Shown here piece by piece: positions 44,240 to 52,672 of a DNA stretch of 64,000 nt; the stretch's first letter is position 1; each line of letters starts with the position of its first letter. The notes under the pieces were generated by a model. The model searched no databases and was not told the origin of the DNA. It saw nothing but the letters and a program-made list of their open reading frames with translations. This DNA is from Pelagibacterium limicola (GTDB lineage: Bacteria; Pseudomonadota; Alphaproteobacteria; Rhizobiales; Devosiaceae). Both the position numbers and the translations under genes were made by a program. The stretch spans positions 1-64,000 of the forward strand of contig NZ_JADQDB010000001.1 of NCBI RefSeq assembly GCF_015694405.1, written 5' to 3'.

Positions 44240-44668
44240 ATGGCACTCAAGGTCGAGCTCAAGCCTGGCGAAAAGCTGCTCCTGGGCACCTGCGTCGTCA
44301 CCAACGGAGACCAGCGCACCAAGCTGTTCATCGAGGGCAAGGCGCCGATCCTTCGCGAGAAGGATATCCTCACGCCCGACACCGCCGACACTCCGGCCAA
44401 GGCCATCTATCTGGCCATTCAGATCATGTATGTCGAAGGCTCTGTCGAAAAGCTCCAGAAGAGCTACTTCGAGATGGTCAACGATGTCGTCCGTGCCGCA
44501 CCCTCGACGCTTCCCCTTATTGATCAGATAAACAATGAAATCTTAACCGGCGATTTATACAAAGCCCTTAGGGTTGCAAAAAAGCTAATCGAATATGAGG
44601 GGGAACTTCTCTCAAATGCAGCAGCACGGAGCACAGGCGTATCAACAGACGGCCCAGAAGACGGTTAA
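44240..44668 (+). CDS. flbT: flagellin-mRNA regulator FlbT
   Basis: The ATG at 44240 gives 142 residues beginning MALKVELKPGEKLLLGTCVV, the standard FlbT start. Other family blocks are ILREKDILTPDTADTPAKAIYLAIQIMY and LIDQINNEILTGDLYKALRVAKKLIEYEGELL in the second half. FlbT binds flagellin mRNA leaders and controls their translation or decay. It lies 28 bases behind the flagellin gene and overlaps flaF. Confidence 0.92.
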   Translation: MALKVELKPGEKLLLGTCVVTNGDQRTKLFIEGKAPILREKDILTPDTADTPAKAIYLAIQIMYVEGSVEKLQKSYFEMVNDVVRAAPSTLPLIDQINNEILTGDLYKALRVAKKLIEYEGELLSNAAARSTGVSTDGPEDG

Positions 44669-44981
44669 TCCGCGCGATCTGGAAGCCAATCTCCTTGCCA
44701 AAAGTGCCGTCCAGCTCCAACGCATTCGCGACAATTGGGAAGACCAATCGGGGGACCTCGATAAGGCTCTGACCTATAACCGCAAGCTCTGGAGCATTTT
44801 CCTGCAGACCGTTACGCGGGAGGAAAATCCCCTTCCCCAGCCCATCAAGCAGAACATCGCCAATCTCGGCCTTTTCGTGATGAAGCACACGGTCGCCGTT
44901 CTGGCCCGCCCCGAGCCCGAAAAACTCGACACGCTGATCCTGATCAACAAGGAAATTGCGGCCGGCCTGCGGTCCAAATAG
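44616..44981 (+). CDS. flaF: flagellin assembly/biosynthesis protein FlaF
   Basis: The 121-residue protein has the FlaF core NPRDLEANLLAKSAVQLQRI and LTYNRKLWSIFLQTVTREENPLPQPIKQNIANLGLFVMKHT (spread over residues 20-95). FlaF promotes flagellin synthesis and works with FlbT. The ATG at 44616, with GGGGGA ten bases upstream, is preferred to the ATG at 44595. Either way the gene begins inside the flbT 3' end, indicating translational coupling. Confidence 0.88.
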   Translation: MQQHGAQAYQQTAQKTVNPRDLEANLLAKSAVQLQRIRDNWEDQSGDLDKALTYNRKLWSIFLQTVTREENPLPQPIKQNIANLGLFVMKHTVAVLARPEPEKLDTLILINKEIAAGLRSK

Positions 44982-44984
44982 ACC

Positions 44985-45007
44985 GAGCGAACGGCGGACG
45001 TTCGTTC
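44985..45007. terminator. hairpin between convergent flaF and flgL
   Basis: GAGCGAACG (44985-44993) and CGTTCGTTC (44999-45007) can form a nine-pair stem with one G-T pair and a five-base loop, just after the flaF stop. No T run follows, so termination there is uncertain. Confidence 0.35.
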
Positions 45008-45027
45008 CGAGCGGTCCGGTTCTGCTA

Positions 45028-46491
45028 TTACCTCAGGTAATTCACGAGCGTAAGCTGGCTCACCATCGAGGTGACCTGATAGCTGGCTTCGAGGCGTGTG
45101 CGCAGCGTCAGCATCTGCATCGCAACCTCTTCAACGGGCGCCGTCTCGATAGCCGAAAGCATCGTCTTGAGTTCGGCATCGTACTGGGAATGCCGCGCCT
45201 TGACCGTATTGAGCGTGTTGGCCGCAAGGCCGAGTTCCATGGTGATGACCTGAATCGAACCCGGCTGCGCGTTGTTGACATTAGCTAAGCGCGCACGCTG
45301 GAGTCCGACCAGCCCATCGTAAATCCCAGCATTGGTTTCATCGATCGGCGTGAGCTGGCTGACAGCGAACACTGCGAGCCCTTTCATCAGCTCGACAATG
45401 CCGTTTTCGTTGGCCTGGACGCCATAGCTTACCTTCGTCGATTCATCGATGTCGGCGGAAACGGTCTGTCGCGGGTTGCCGTTGGCCCCGACATCCTGAC
45501 CGTTATACCACTGCATCGCTTGGGGGTGCTGGGACTCCCCGCGCTTTGTGAAGAACTGGTCGGCAGCGGCATAGGTGGAAGCTGCAGTCAATTTTGTGCT
45601 GGTCAGCTTGTCCAGCCTGTTGCCGAGCGCAGCAGAAAAATTCGTTGCCGTCGCATTTTCATCAGCGCCAATAAGGAACGTTCCTGCCGGCGGAGGGACT
45701 TCCGTCGTCGCCTTTAGCGTGATCGTCTCATGGCGGTTGCGATCGTCGGGATAGCTGACGATCAAGGTGACTTCCTGCCCCGCAACCGGCTGTGAGCCGA
45801 ACTGCACATCGACTCGTTGTGCACCATCCGGGTCCAGCGGATCCATAGGGTCAAGTGTGACGGTAATCCCCGGATTTGTCGACGAGCCGCCCACGAGCTT
45901 GAAACCGTAATCGTGGTCGCCGTCTTCCACGAGCGAAACCGTGTCGCCAGCGACAATCCGGTCCAGCCTGCCAGTGTTGGCGAGATCCTCGCCATGCCGC
46001 GCCTGCACAAAGGGCACGAAACCGTTCGGCCCGTGCATGATCTGGTCGAAGCTCGCCACCGGCTTGCGGTCCGAGGCGTTCCCACCGAAAATGTACTGCC
46101 CCATGATATCGGTGTTGAGCGTATCGATCACTTCCTTGAGCAGCGTCGAAGCCTGGCTCTGGGCGTTAGCGAGGTTGATCCCGTTCGTACCATAGGCACC
46201 GGGCACTGCGAGCCCGCGCGCACTGCCCGCAATCTCGTCGAGGCGCTGCATGGACTTGGTATAGAAAGAAAGTCGGGTCTCGACCGTCTGGATGTTGGCC
46301 TGGAAGCCGGCAATTCGTCCCAGCCGCGCCCGAATATTGAGGTCGTGAACGCGGTCCGAACCGATTTCGGCCAGCGTATTGTGACGCTTGCCGGTCGCAA
46401 GTTGCATCTGGAGGCTCTCCATCTGCTTTTGCATATTGTTGATCGTCTTGATCGTCGTCGAAACCGGGTAAAGCGCTTTGTTCACAATCAT
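45028..46491 (-). CDS. flgL: hook-filament junction protein FlgL
   Basis: The 487-residue flagellin-fold protein has TTIKTINNMQKQMESLQMQLATGKRHNTLAEIG at the N-terminus and, at the C-terminus, APVEEVAMQMLTLRTRLEASYQVTSMVSQLTLVNYL within the last 40 residues, the FlgL pattern. The centre is a variable domain. FlgL joins the hook to the filament. It lies 13 bases after flgK and ends convergently with flaF. Confidence 0.88.
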   Translation of the reverse strand: MIVNKALYPVSTTIKTINNMQKQMESLQMQLATGKRHNTLAEIGSDRVHDLNIRARLGRIAGFQANIQTVETRLSFYTKSMQRLDEIAGSARGLAVPGAYGTNGINLANAQSQASTLLKEVIDTLNTDIMGQYIFGGNASDRKPVASFDQIMHGPNGFVPFVQARHGEDLANTGRLDRIVAGDTVSLVEDGDHDYGFKLVGGSSTNPGITVTLDPMDPLDPDGAQRVDVQFGSQPVAGQEVTLIVSYPDDRNRHETITLKATTEVPPPAGTFLIGADENATATNFSAALGNRLDKLTSTKLTAASTYAAADQFFTKRGESQHPQAMQWYNGQDVGANGNPRQTVSADIDESTKVSYGVQANENGIVELMKGLAVFAVSQLTPIDETNAGIYDGLVGLQRARLANVNNAQPGSIQVITMELGLAANTLNTVKARHSQYDAELKTMLSAIETAPVEEVAMQMLTLRTRLEASYQVTSMVSQLTLVNYLR

Positions 46492-46504
46492 GCCAGTTGG
46501 CCTC

Positions 46505-48349
46505 TTACATCCGCATCAGGGCGTCGATCAGTTCCTGGACGACCGAAACCACTCTGGCGCTTGCTGAATAGGTATTTTGCAGCTGCATCAGCCGTGCCAT
46601 TTCCTCGTCAACGTTGACGCCATACTCCGCCGACATCCGTTGAGTCAGCGTATCGAGCGTAAACTGGACGGCAGCGTACTGGCTCTCTGCTCTGGCCACC
46701 ACATTGCCCTGATGGTTGATCATCTGGCCGATCATTTCGCCGACCTTACCGGACAGACGTACGCCGCCATCGGAAATGGACGTCATTTTTTCAGAGGTGA
46801 ACTGCATCGACTTGAGGCTGTCGAGCAGGAAGCGAGGCCGTGTAGGATCGCCGAGTGACACATCCACATCATATTGGACGAGCAGGTTGGGGTTACTGAC
46901 AAGCGCGGAATTGACCTGGATCCGGCTCGCAAAACCGATCTTCTGGTCGGTCCCATCAAGGCTGTTGCTGAAGGGCACTCCATAGGCGTCTACGAACAGG
47001 TTCAGCGCAGCGTTGCCGCTTTGATTGCCCGACGCTGTAACAAAGGATGTCATGGCCGCTATTGAGGAGTTGGTTCCCCCGTCGTCCATCATGCGCAGGA
47101 CGCCACCACCCTCGTCGGTGAAGGTCACGTCAGGGCCCAGCGCAGTGTTGAGCGCGGTCGCGGCCGCCCCCAGATCACTGAGATCCACGCCAATGACCCG
47201 CTCACCCCGGGCGTTGGGCGAAGGCGGCACGGTTCCGTCTTCAGTATGGATTAGCCGCACAGTGTGCGTTCCACTGGAGTCGGTATAGTTCAGGAGCACC
47301 GAGTTACCGGGGCGGATATTGTTGAGATCGAGCTCAAAACCCGCCGGATCGCCAGGATTTGTGGCCGGCACACTCGTACCCGCCGTCGTCACGGTATTGA
47401 GCGCCAAGGCCAATCCGGCGGCGATTTCGTCGAGCTGATCCTGCATGTTGACCAGCGTCGTATCGCGCAACTCCATCAGCCCGGCGATCTTGCCGGAAGA
47501 AAGGAGCCGTTGCGCGCCCAGATCGATTTCAAGGCCCGATGGCGTGCGAAGTTTGAGCGCCCCCACGCTGCTCTGCGCCGGATCGGTGCTGAACTGCGAC
47601 GTGGCCGATAGCGCGCCTCCAGTCGAAAAGGTGAATTCGGACGGCATCACGTCGAGAATGCCCACGCCCGATTCGGTCATGAGCGAAACCGTGCCATCAG
47701 ACCTGTAGCTCACGCGGACGTCGATGTTCTCGGCGACCATCGCCACCAGCCGGTCGCGCTCATCCATCAGTGAGAGCCGTGCCGCCTGGTCCTGGGACAG
47801 ATCAAGGATACGGATGTTGACGTCGGCAAGCGCCTTGAGGTTGCGGTTGAGATCGGAAACCGCGTTCGTGATCTGGGATTCGGTCTCGCGCCGCATCTCC
47901 TGCACGGCGCCGCTCAGGAGGTTGAGCTGCTCTACCAGGTGCTGCGCGGTGTTGAGCACGCCGGCCCGTGTCGTTACGTCGTTGGGATTGGTCGCCAGAG
48001 CCTGAAGCGCGTTTTCGAACCCGGTATAAAGCGTATCGAGGGAGTTCGCGCTTCCCGGTTTGCCGATATGCATCTGCAAACGGTCTAGAAACGATGCGCG
48101 CGCCGAATGAAATCCCGTGTTTGAAACCGCAACGAGGTGCTGCTTTTCCAGCGCCTCGTTGAAGGCGCGAGTGAGTTCCGCCGTGCGTACCTGTGCGCTG
48201 GTGCCATACGCCGTTTCGGTGATGACAAGGGACTGTCTGTGGTAACCAGGCGTACCCTGGTTGGCCACATTGCGTGAAAGTACATCGATCCCGCGCTGGC
48301 TTGCATTCATGCCGCCAAGAGCGTTTGAAAGTGTCGAACTTAGTCCCAC
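46505..48349 (-). CDS. flgK: flagellar hook-associated protein FlgK
   Basis: The 614-residue protein begins MGLSSTLSNALGGMNASQRG with IDVLSRNVANQGTPGYHRQ, the rod/hook signature, and has FLDRLQMHIGKPGSANSLDTLYTGFENALQALATNP in its first 110 residues. It ends EMARLMQLQNTYSASARVVSVVQELIDALM. It is the first hook-filament junction protein. It lies 34 bases after flgE and before flgL. Confidence 0.93.
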   Translation of the reverse strand: MGLSSTLSNALGGMNASQRGIDVLSRNVANQGTPGYHRQSLVITETAYGTSAQVRTAELTRAFNEALEKQHLVAVSNTGFHSARASFLDRLQMHIGKPGSANSLDTLYTGFENALQALATNPNDVTTRAGVLNTAQHLVEQLNLLSGAVQEMRRETESQITNAVSDLNRNLKALADVNIRILDLSQDQAARLSLMDERDRLVAMVAENIDVRVSYRSDGTVSLMTESGVGILDVMPSEFTFSTGGALSATSQFSTDPAQSSVGALKLRTPSGLEIDLGAQRLLSSGKIAGLMELRDTTLVNMQDQLDEIAAGLALALNTVTTAGTSVPATNPGDPAGFELDLNNIRPGNSVLLNYTDSSGTHTVRLIHTEDGTVPPSPNARGERVIGVDLSDLGAAATALNTALGPDVTFTDEGGGVLRMMDDGGTNSSIAAMTSFVTASGNQSGNAALNLFVDAYGVPFSNSLDGTDQKIGFASRIQVNSALVSNPNLLVQYDVDVSLGDPTRPRFLLDSLKSMQFTSEKMTSISDGGVRLSGKVGEMIGQMINHQGNVVARAESQYAAVQFTLDTLTQRMSAEYGVNVDEEMARLMQLQNTYSASARVVSVVQELIDALMRM

Positions 48350-48383
48350 GTCCGTCTCTCCAGTTTAAGACGTTCTGTCGCAA

Positions 48384-49973
48384 CTAGCGGATCATATTCA
48401 GGGCTTCCTGCAGCATCTTGTCGGACGTTGACACGATGCGAGTGCCGGCAGCGTAAGCCTGCTGGGTTACGATCAGCTTAGTAAACTCGTCCGAAATGTC
48501 AGTATTAGAGGATTCCAGAGCACCGCCGGAAATCCCGCCGTCGATCGAAAGGATTGCCTCGCCCGATTGCGCGGTCGCCGCATAGACGCCGCCATCCATG
48601 CGCTTGAGCATGTTCTGTGCATTAAAATTGGCGGTAATGATCTGGTAGAGCTCGATCTGCTCGCCGTTCGAATAGGTGGCCACCACGCGTCCTGCGTCGT
48701 TGATGGCGACCGACATGAATGAGCCCGCGGCATAACCGTTCTGGCTGAGCTGGGTTACCGAGGCGCGACCGTTGGCGTTGCTGAACTGGGTGATCCCGCC
48801 TATGCCGAAATCCAGCATCACATTCCCGACCGTAGTACCGTTCACGGTCAGGTTCGGGAGGTTGAGTTGCACGACATCGCCAGCAGCAACAGGGTTGCCG
48901 CCCAATGTAGCAAGCGCGCCGGCAGCGTTGAACCCGAACTCGCCTCCTGGGACCGTCACCCACTGCTGGGGGTTGCTCTGAGACATGTAATAGAGCTGCC
49001 AGGTGTTCGGATTTTCCGACAGCATACCCCAGCGCATCTGAACGTTCACCGACGCGCCATTGGGGGTATAGACGGTAATCGCCCCGCCCTCTACAGTCTG
49101 ATTGAGAAACTCGGGCACGCCTTGGGTCGTGACACCTGGAAGCTGACCTGAACCTGCAATGGTCAGGCCCGTTTGCACGTCGTTGGCGACGATCTGGATA
49201 TTGCCGCCAGCAAGCGAGGCCGTCGCGTTGATATTGGCATTACCGTTGATCCAGTCGATGAGCTCCTGCACGGTCGTGCCGTCGACACCCTCGGTAAATG
49301 TCTGCACTCCTTGTCCGGTATTGATCGTAAAGGTCTCACCTGCAGAAAAATCCGTGAAAGCGGTCAGCAAATCGCCGCCGGCGATGCCGCCCGTATTGGT
49401 TCCTGTCTGCGCCGGCGCATAGAGCAGCCCGACGGCCGGCACGGCCGGGAGGTTCAATTGGTACTGGACCCGGGTTGTCGAACGCGCAGGGATAAGCCCG
49501 TTGCCGATCTTGATCATTTCGGGGACCGAGCCCGCAACGTTCCCTGTCTCGGCATCGATCGGCACGCCGCGCAGATAATAACCGGCGCCATTCATGAGAT
49601 ACCCCTCGCGGTCCATCTCGAAGTCGCCGCGCCGCGTATAGAAGTTGGCATCGCCAAACACTGCCTGCCCATCCGTCGTTCCGGTTTTCTGCGAAACGAT
49701 GAAGAAGCCCGAGCCGTTGAGCGCGATATGTGTTCCCGTGGGCGAGGTGATGATATCGCCACGCACATCGTTGGTTGAGCGTGAGTAGGCCAGAACCGCG
49801 CCCGGCACCTGCCGCCCAACTGCCGCATCAGGAATGAGGTCGATAAACCCGGTTTCCATCCGCTTGTAGCCCGTGGTCTGGGAGTTGGCGATGTTGCCCG
49901 AGATGTTCTCGAGCGCAAATGCCTGGGCTCGCATCCCCGTCACGGCCGTCGCCAAAGCACCATAAATACCCAT
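48384..49973 (-). CDS. flgE: flagellar hook protein FlgE
   Basis: The ATG at 49973 has GGAG six bases upstream and gives the normal N-terminus MGIYGALATAVTGMRAQAFA, then LENISGNIANSQTTGYKR. The longer frame to 50120 would run through the sigma-54-like promoter. The 529-residue product has the FlgE middle domains and ends SNTDISDEFTKLIVTQQAYAAGTRIVSTSDKMLQEALNMIR over its last 41 residues. It makes the hook. It opens the flgE-flgK-flgL operon. Confidence 0.92.
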   Translation of the reverse strand: MGIYGALATAVTGMRAQAFALENISGNIANSQTTGYKRMETGFIDLIPDAAVGRQVPGAVLAYSRSTNDVRGDIITSPTGTHIALNGSGFFIVSQKTGTTDGQAVFGDANFYTRRGDFEMDREGYLMNGAGYYLRGVPIDAETGNVAGSVPEMIKIGNGLIPARSTTRVQYQLNLPAVPAVGLLYAPAQTGTNTGGIAGGDLLTAFTDFSAGETFTINTGQGVQTFTEGVDGTTVQELIDWINGNANINATASLAGGNIQIVANDVQTGLTIAGSGQLPGVTTQGVPEFLNQTVEGGAITVYTPNGASVNVQMRWGMLSENPNTWQLYYMSQSNPQQWVTVPGGEFGFNAAGALATLGGNPVAAGDVVQLNLPNLTVNGTTVGNVMLDFGIGGITQFSNANGRASVTQLSQNGYAAGSFMSVAINDAGRVVATYSNGEQIELYQIITANFNAQNMLKRMDGGVYAATAQSGEAILSIDGGISGGALESSNTDISDEFTKLIVTQQAYAAGTRIVSTSDKMLQEALNMIR

Positions 49974-50023
49974 TTTACTCTCCGTATTGCCGGCGCCAGT
50001 GCGCACATATTCACAAAACACGA

Positions 50024-50039
50024 AGCAAGCCGGATGCCA
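50024..50039 (-). promoter_or_regulatory. sigma-54-like promoter of flgE operon
   Basis: On the minus strand TGGCATC-CGGC-TTGCT fits TGGCACG-N4-TTGCT with two mismatches outside the invariant GG and GC. It lies 51 bases upstream of the flgE start, with a GGCA-N5-TGCC dyad about 90 bases further upstream. Confidence 0.6.
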
Positions 50040-50126
50040 GACTCTCAACTGATTGAATTTCCTAGACTTTAGAACGGACATGCCGTCCATCAGCATGCCC
50101 AGCCCGGAATCTTTCTCCACTATCCC

Positions 50127-50139
50127 GGCAATTTCTGCC
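50127..50139. promoter_or_regulatory. GGCA-N5-TGCC dyad upstream of flgE
   Basis: CCCGGCAATTTCTGCCCGG carries the recurrent flagellar dyad, at enhancer-like distance from the flgE sigma-54-like promoter. Confidence 0.5.
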
Positions 50140-50210
50140 CGGCCTCATCGCTTGTTTGCGCCCCGGCAATGGTCTAAACGGCTGCTCTTGAACGAATTAC
50201 CGGGTCTGCC

Positions 50211-51071
50211 ATGCACTTCGCGAACGCCGCAGAATTCAGAGCCCTTCCTCGCAAGGCCGTGACCGTCTTCGGCATGGCGGGCGTCGGCAAGACACGGCTG
50301 GGCAACCTGTTGCGCAAGGCGGACTGGTTCCACTTCTCGGTGGATTTCCGCATAGGCACGCGGCATATGGGCGAGTTCATCGTGGACAACTTCAAGCGCG
50401 AGGCAATGAAGGTTCCCTTCCTTGCCGAACTCCTGCGCTCGGATTCGATCTACATTTCATCCAACATTACGTTCGATAACCTCGAGCCGCTCTCGACCTA
50501 TCTCGGCACGCCCGGCGATCCCCAAAAGGGTGGCCTGCCTTTCGCCGAATACCAGCGCCGGCAGGAGCAGCACCGGATGGCGGAGGTCTACTCCCTGCTT
50601 GACGTTCCGTATTTTATCGAGCGCGCCAAGGACCTTTACGGTTACGACGATTTCCTGTGCGACACAGGCGGCTCGCTGATCGAGGTCCTCGATCCGCACA
50701 ACCCCGAGGACGCGGTGGTCAAGGCGCTGCGGGAAAACACCGTACTCGTCTATCTCAAGGGCAGCGAGGGCGACGCCCAGCGCCTCGTCGACCGCTTCCG
50801 GGCAGCCCCCAAGCCGATGTATTACCCGCCGGCCTTCCTCATCGAGAAATGGGATGAGTTCAAGCGCTTGAATGACGTTCGGCATGACGATGATGTCGAC
50901 CCCGACGCGTTCGCCGTCTGGGGCTTCGAGGCGCTCCTACGCGACCGCCTGCCGCGGTATCAGGCCTTGGCCGATAATTTCGGCTACGAAATTGACGCGG
51001 AGGACCTCGCGATGGTCCGCGACAAGAATGACTTCATGGAACTCATGTGCAGGGCAATCGATGCCCGCTGA
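50211..51071 (+). CDS. P-loop ATPase/kinase-like protein, unknown
   Basis: The 286-residue protein has a Walker A motif VFGMAGVGKTRLG near residue 20 and a kinase-like strand YDDFLCDTGGSLIEVLD near residue 145, in place of a classical Walker B. The fold is probably that of nucleotide or shikimate kinases. It is a conserved protein of Hyphomicrobiales without a known function. metA starts 31 bases downstream on the same strand, so the two may be cotranscribed. The ribosome-binding site is weak. Confidence 0.65.
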   Translation: MHFANAAEFRALPRKAVTVFGMAGVGKTRLGNLLRKADWFHFSVDFRIGTRHMGEFIVDNFKREAMKVPFLAELLRSDSIYISSNITFDNLEPLSTYLGTPGDPQKGGLPFAEYQRRQEQHRMAEVYSLLDVPYFIERAKDLYGYDDFLCDTGGSLIEVLDPHNPEDAVVKALRENTVLVYLKGSEGDAQRLVDRFRAAPKPMYYPPAFLIEKWDEFKRLNDVRHDDDVDPDAFAVWGFEALLRDRLPRYQALADNFGYEIDAEDLAMVRDKNDFMELMCRAIDAR

Positions 51072-51102
51072 CCCGCATGACATTCCAATGAGGACGTAAA
51101 AA

Positions 51103-52014
51103 ATGCCCATCCGCATCCCCGATCAGCTCCCAGCCCGCAGGACTCTCGAAGCTGAAGGCGTGGTCGTCATGGACCAAACGCGCTCGATCCGGCAGGACAT
51201 CCGTCCGCTGCAGATCGGGCTCTTGAACCTGATGCCCAACAAGGAACGTACCGAAACCCAGTTCGCGCGTCTCATCGGCGCAACACCTCTACAGGTCGAC
51301 CTGACGCTGGTGCGCATCACCGATCATGCATCGAAAAATACGCCCCAGAAGTATCTCGAGACATTCTACCAGACCTGGGAAACCGTCAGGCAACGCAAGT
51401 TCGATGGGTTCGTGGTGACCGGCGCCCCGGTTGCTCACATCCCCTTCGAGGACGTGCGTTACTGGCCCGAAATGCTTGAGATCATGGATTGGACGCAGAC
51501 CAATGTGCATCACACAATGTTCATCTGCTGGGGCGCGCAGGCCGCGCTCCACCATTTCCACGATGTAAAACGCTACCGCATGGACAAAAAGGCATTTGGT
51601 GTCTTCCGCCATCGGATCGTCAATCCATCGCCCCTGCTCCGCGGCCTGTCGGACAGTCCAATGATCCCCGTCTCGCGCTACAACGATATCGACCGCGCCT
51701 CGATTGGTCCGGATCTGGAGGTCCTGATCGACAGCGAGGAGATCGGCGTCTGCATGCTTGGCGACAAGAAGCTCCGCGCGGCCTATATGCTCAACCATCT
51801 CGAATACGACAACCGTTCCCTGGTCGACGAATACGAACGGGACGTCAAAGCCGGCCTCGATCCCGCTCTGCCGGTAAACCTCTTTCCGGACGGCGATACG
51901 ACGATCGACCCTGAAAACCGCTGGCGCAGCCACGCGCACCTGATGTTTCAGAACTGGATCAACGAGATCTATCAGTCCACGCCTTATGATCTGGAAAAGA
52001 TCGGGACGGAATAA
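51103..52014 (+). CDS. metA: homoserine O-acyltransferase MetA (MetAS family)
   Basis: The 303-residue protein starts [20 protein letters not shown] and has catalytic C142 in [14 protein letters not shown], and H232 with E234 in YMLNHLEYD. It acylates homoserine in the first step of methionine synthesis. Position 111, where Gly (succinyl-CoA) or Glu (acetyl-CoA) marks the acyl donor in studied enzymes, is Ala here ([13 protein letters not shown]), so the donor cannot be called. No SAM riboswitch was seen in the short gap upstream. Confidence 0.93.
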   Translation: MPIRIPDQLPARRTLEAEGVVVMDQTRSIRQDIRPLQIGLLNLMPNKERTETQFARLIGATPLQVDLTLVRITDHASKNTPQKYLETFYQTWETVRQRKFDGFVVTGAPVAHIPFEDVRYWPEMLEIMDWTQTNVHHTMFICWGAQAALHHFHDVKRYRMDKKAFGVFRHRIVNPSPLLRGLSDSPMIPVSRYNDIDRASIGPDLEVLIDSEEIGVCMLGDKKLRAAYMLNHLEYDNRSLVDEYERDVKAGLDPALPVNLFPDGDTTIDPENRWRSHAHLMFQNWINEIYQSTPYDLEKIGTE

Positions 52015-52022
52015 CAGCCATC

Positions 52023-52049
52023 AAGAGGAGCGAGGACTTCGCTCCTCTT
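52023..52049 (+). terminator. hairpin after metA
   Basis: AAGAGGAGCGA (52023-52033) pairs fully with TCGCTCCTCTT (52039-52049) around a five-base loop, eight bases after the metA stop. Only two T residues end the stem, so it is a weak-T terminator or an mRNA-stabilising hairpin. Confidence 0.55.
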
Positions 52050-52298
52050 GCCCATAGCAAGGGATTAGCTGCGAGCCGCTCCCCTCCACGCTTCCGTTGA
52101 GCCCTTCGCAAGAGCCCAGCACTTGGTTCCGATTTTGGGCCACATTGGTCGCCGTTCCTTCGCGCGTGTCTTGAACAATTTGGAACGGGGCTGAAAGAGC
52201 AAAGCAATCCGGTTGCGGAGTCGGCCTTCCATAAGACTGTGGAAAATCACGTGAATTTCTGACGCGCGCCTCTACAAAATCCCAGTGCATTTTCCATC
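52050..52298. other. intergenic stretch between metA and arsR-type gene
   Basis: From the metA stop to the next start there are about 330 bases. Apart from the metA hairpin at its left end and the promoter-operator at its right end I see no gene, RNA or repeat in it; codon pattern and start sites for an ORF are lacking. Confidence 0.5.
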
Positions 52299-52328
52299 TT
52301 GATATGCAGGCAAATACCTGCCTATTAT
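52299..52328 (+). promoter_or_regulatory. promoter with operator dyad for the ArsR-SRPBCC-GFA operon
   Basis: TTGATA (52299-52304), an 18-base spacer and TATTAT (52323-52328) form a good housekeeping promoter. The spacer holds the dyad GCAGG-CAAATA-CCTGC (52306-52321), the right place for autorepression by the ArsR-type regulator. Confidence 0.65.
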
Positions 52329-52351
52329 CGCTGCAGACAGAAATGAGACCG

Positions 52352-52672
52352 ATGGACGACGACAAGGTATTCAAGGCGCTGGGCGACCCAACGCGCAGGA
52401 AACTGCTCGATCTGCTCTATGAGAACAATGGGCAAACGCTCAACCAGCTGATCGATGGGCTGGCGATGACGCGGCAATCCGCGACACAGCACCTTGACAT
52501 CCTTCAAGCCGCCAACCTCATCACAACCGTCAAACGCGGCCGGGAAAAACTGCATTTCATCAACCCGGTCCCGCTTCACGATGTTTACGAGCGATGGGTT
52601 CGCAAGTTCGAGCTCCAGCGCCTGACCATGTTGTACGAGCTCAAGAAGGAGCTCGAAGGAGATAATGAATGA
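52352..52672 (+). CDS. ArsR-family transcriptional regulator
   Basis: The winged-helix protein begins MDDDKVFKALGDPTRRKLLDLL and has the recognition region GLAMTRQSATQHLDILQAANLITTVKRGREK. No metal-binding CxC is present, so it is not a metal sensor of the ArsR type; it belongs to the group paired with SRPBCC/AHSA1 proteins. Start 52352 is preferred because the family begins there; ATG at 52343 is possible. It overlaps the SRPBCC gene by four bases. Confidence 0.85.
   Translation: MDDDKVFKALGDPTRRKLLDLLYENNGQTLNQLIDGLAMTRQSATQHLDILQAANLITTVKRGREKLHFINPVPLHDVYERWVRKFELQRLTMLYELKKELEGDNE

Noticed and set aside
49974-50120. N-terminal extension of FlgE to 50120
   Set aside because: The canonical FlgE start with a good ribosome-binding site is at 49973, and the extension would cover the sigma-54-like promoter.
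50140-50210. SAM riboswitch upstream of the ATPase-metA pair
   Set aside because: I could not fold a SAM-II-type pseudoknot or see its conserved loop; the gap directly before metA is only 31 bases.
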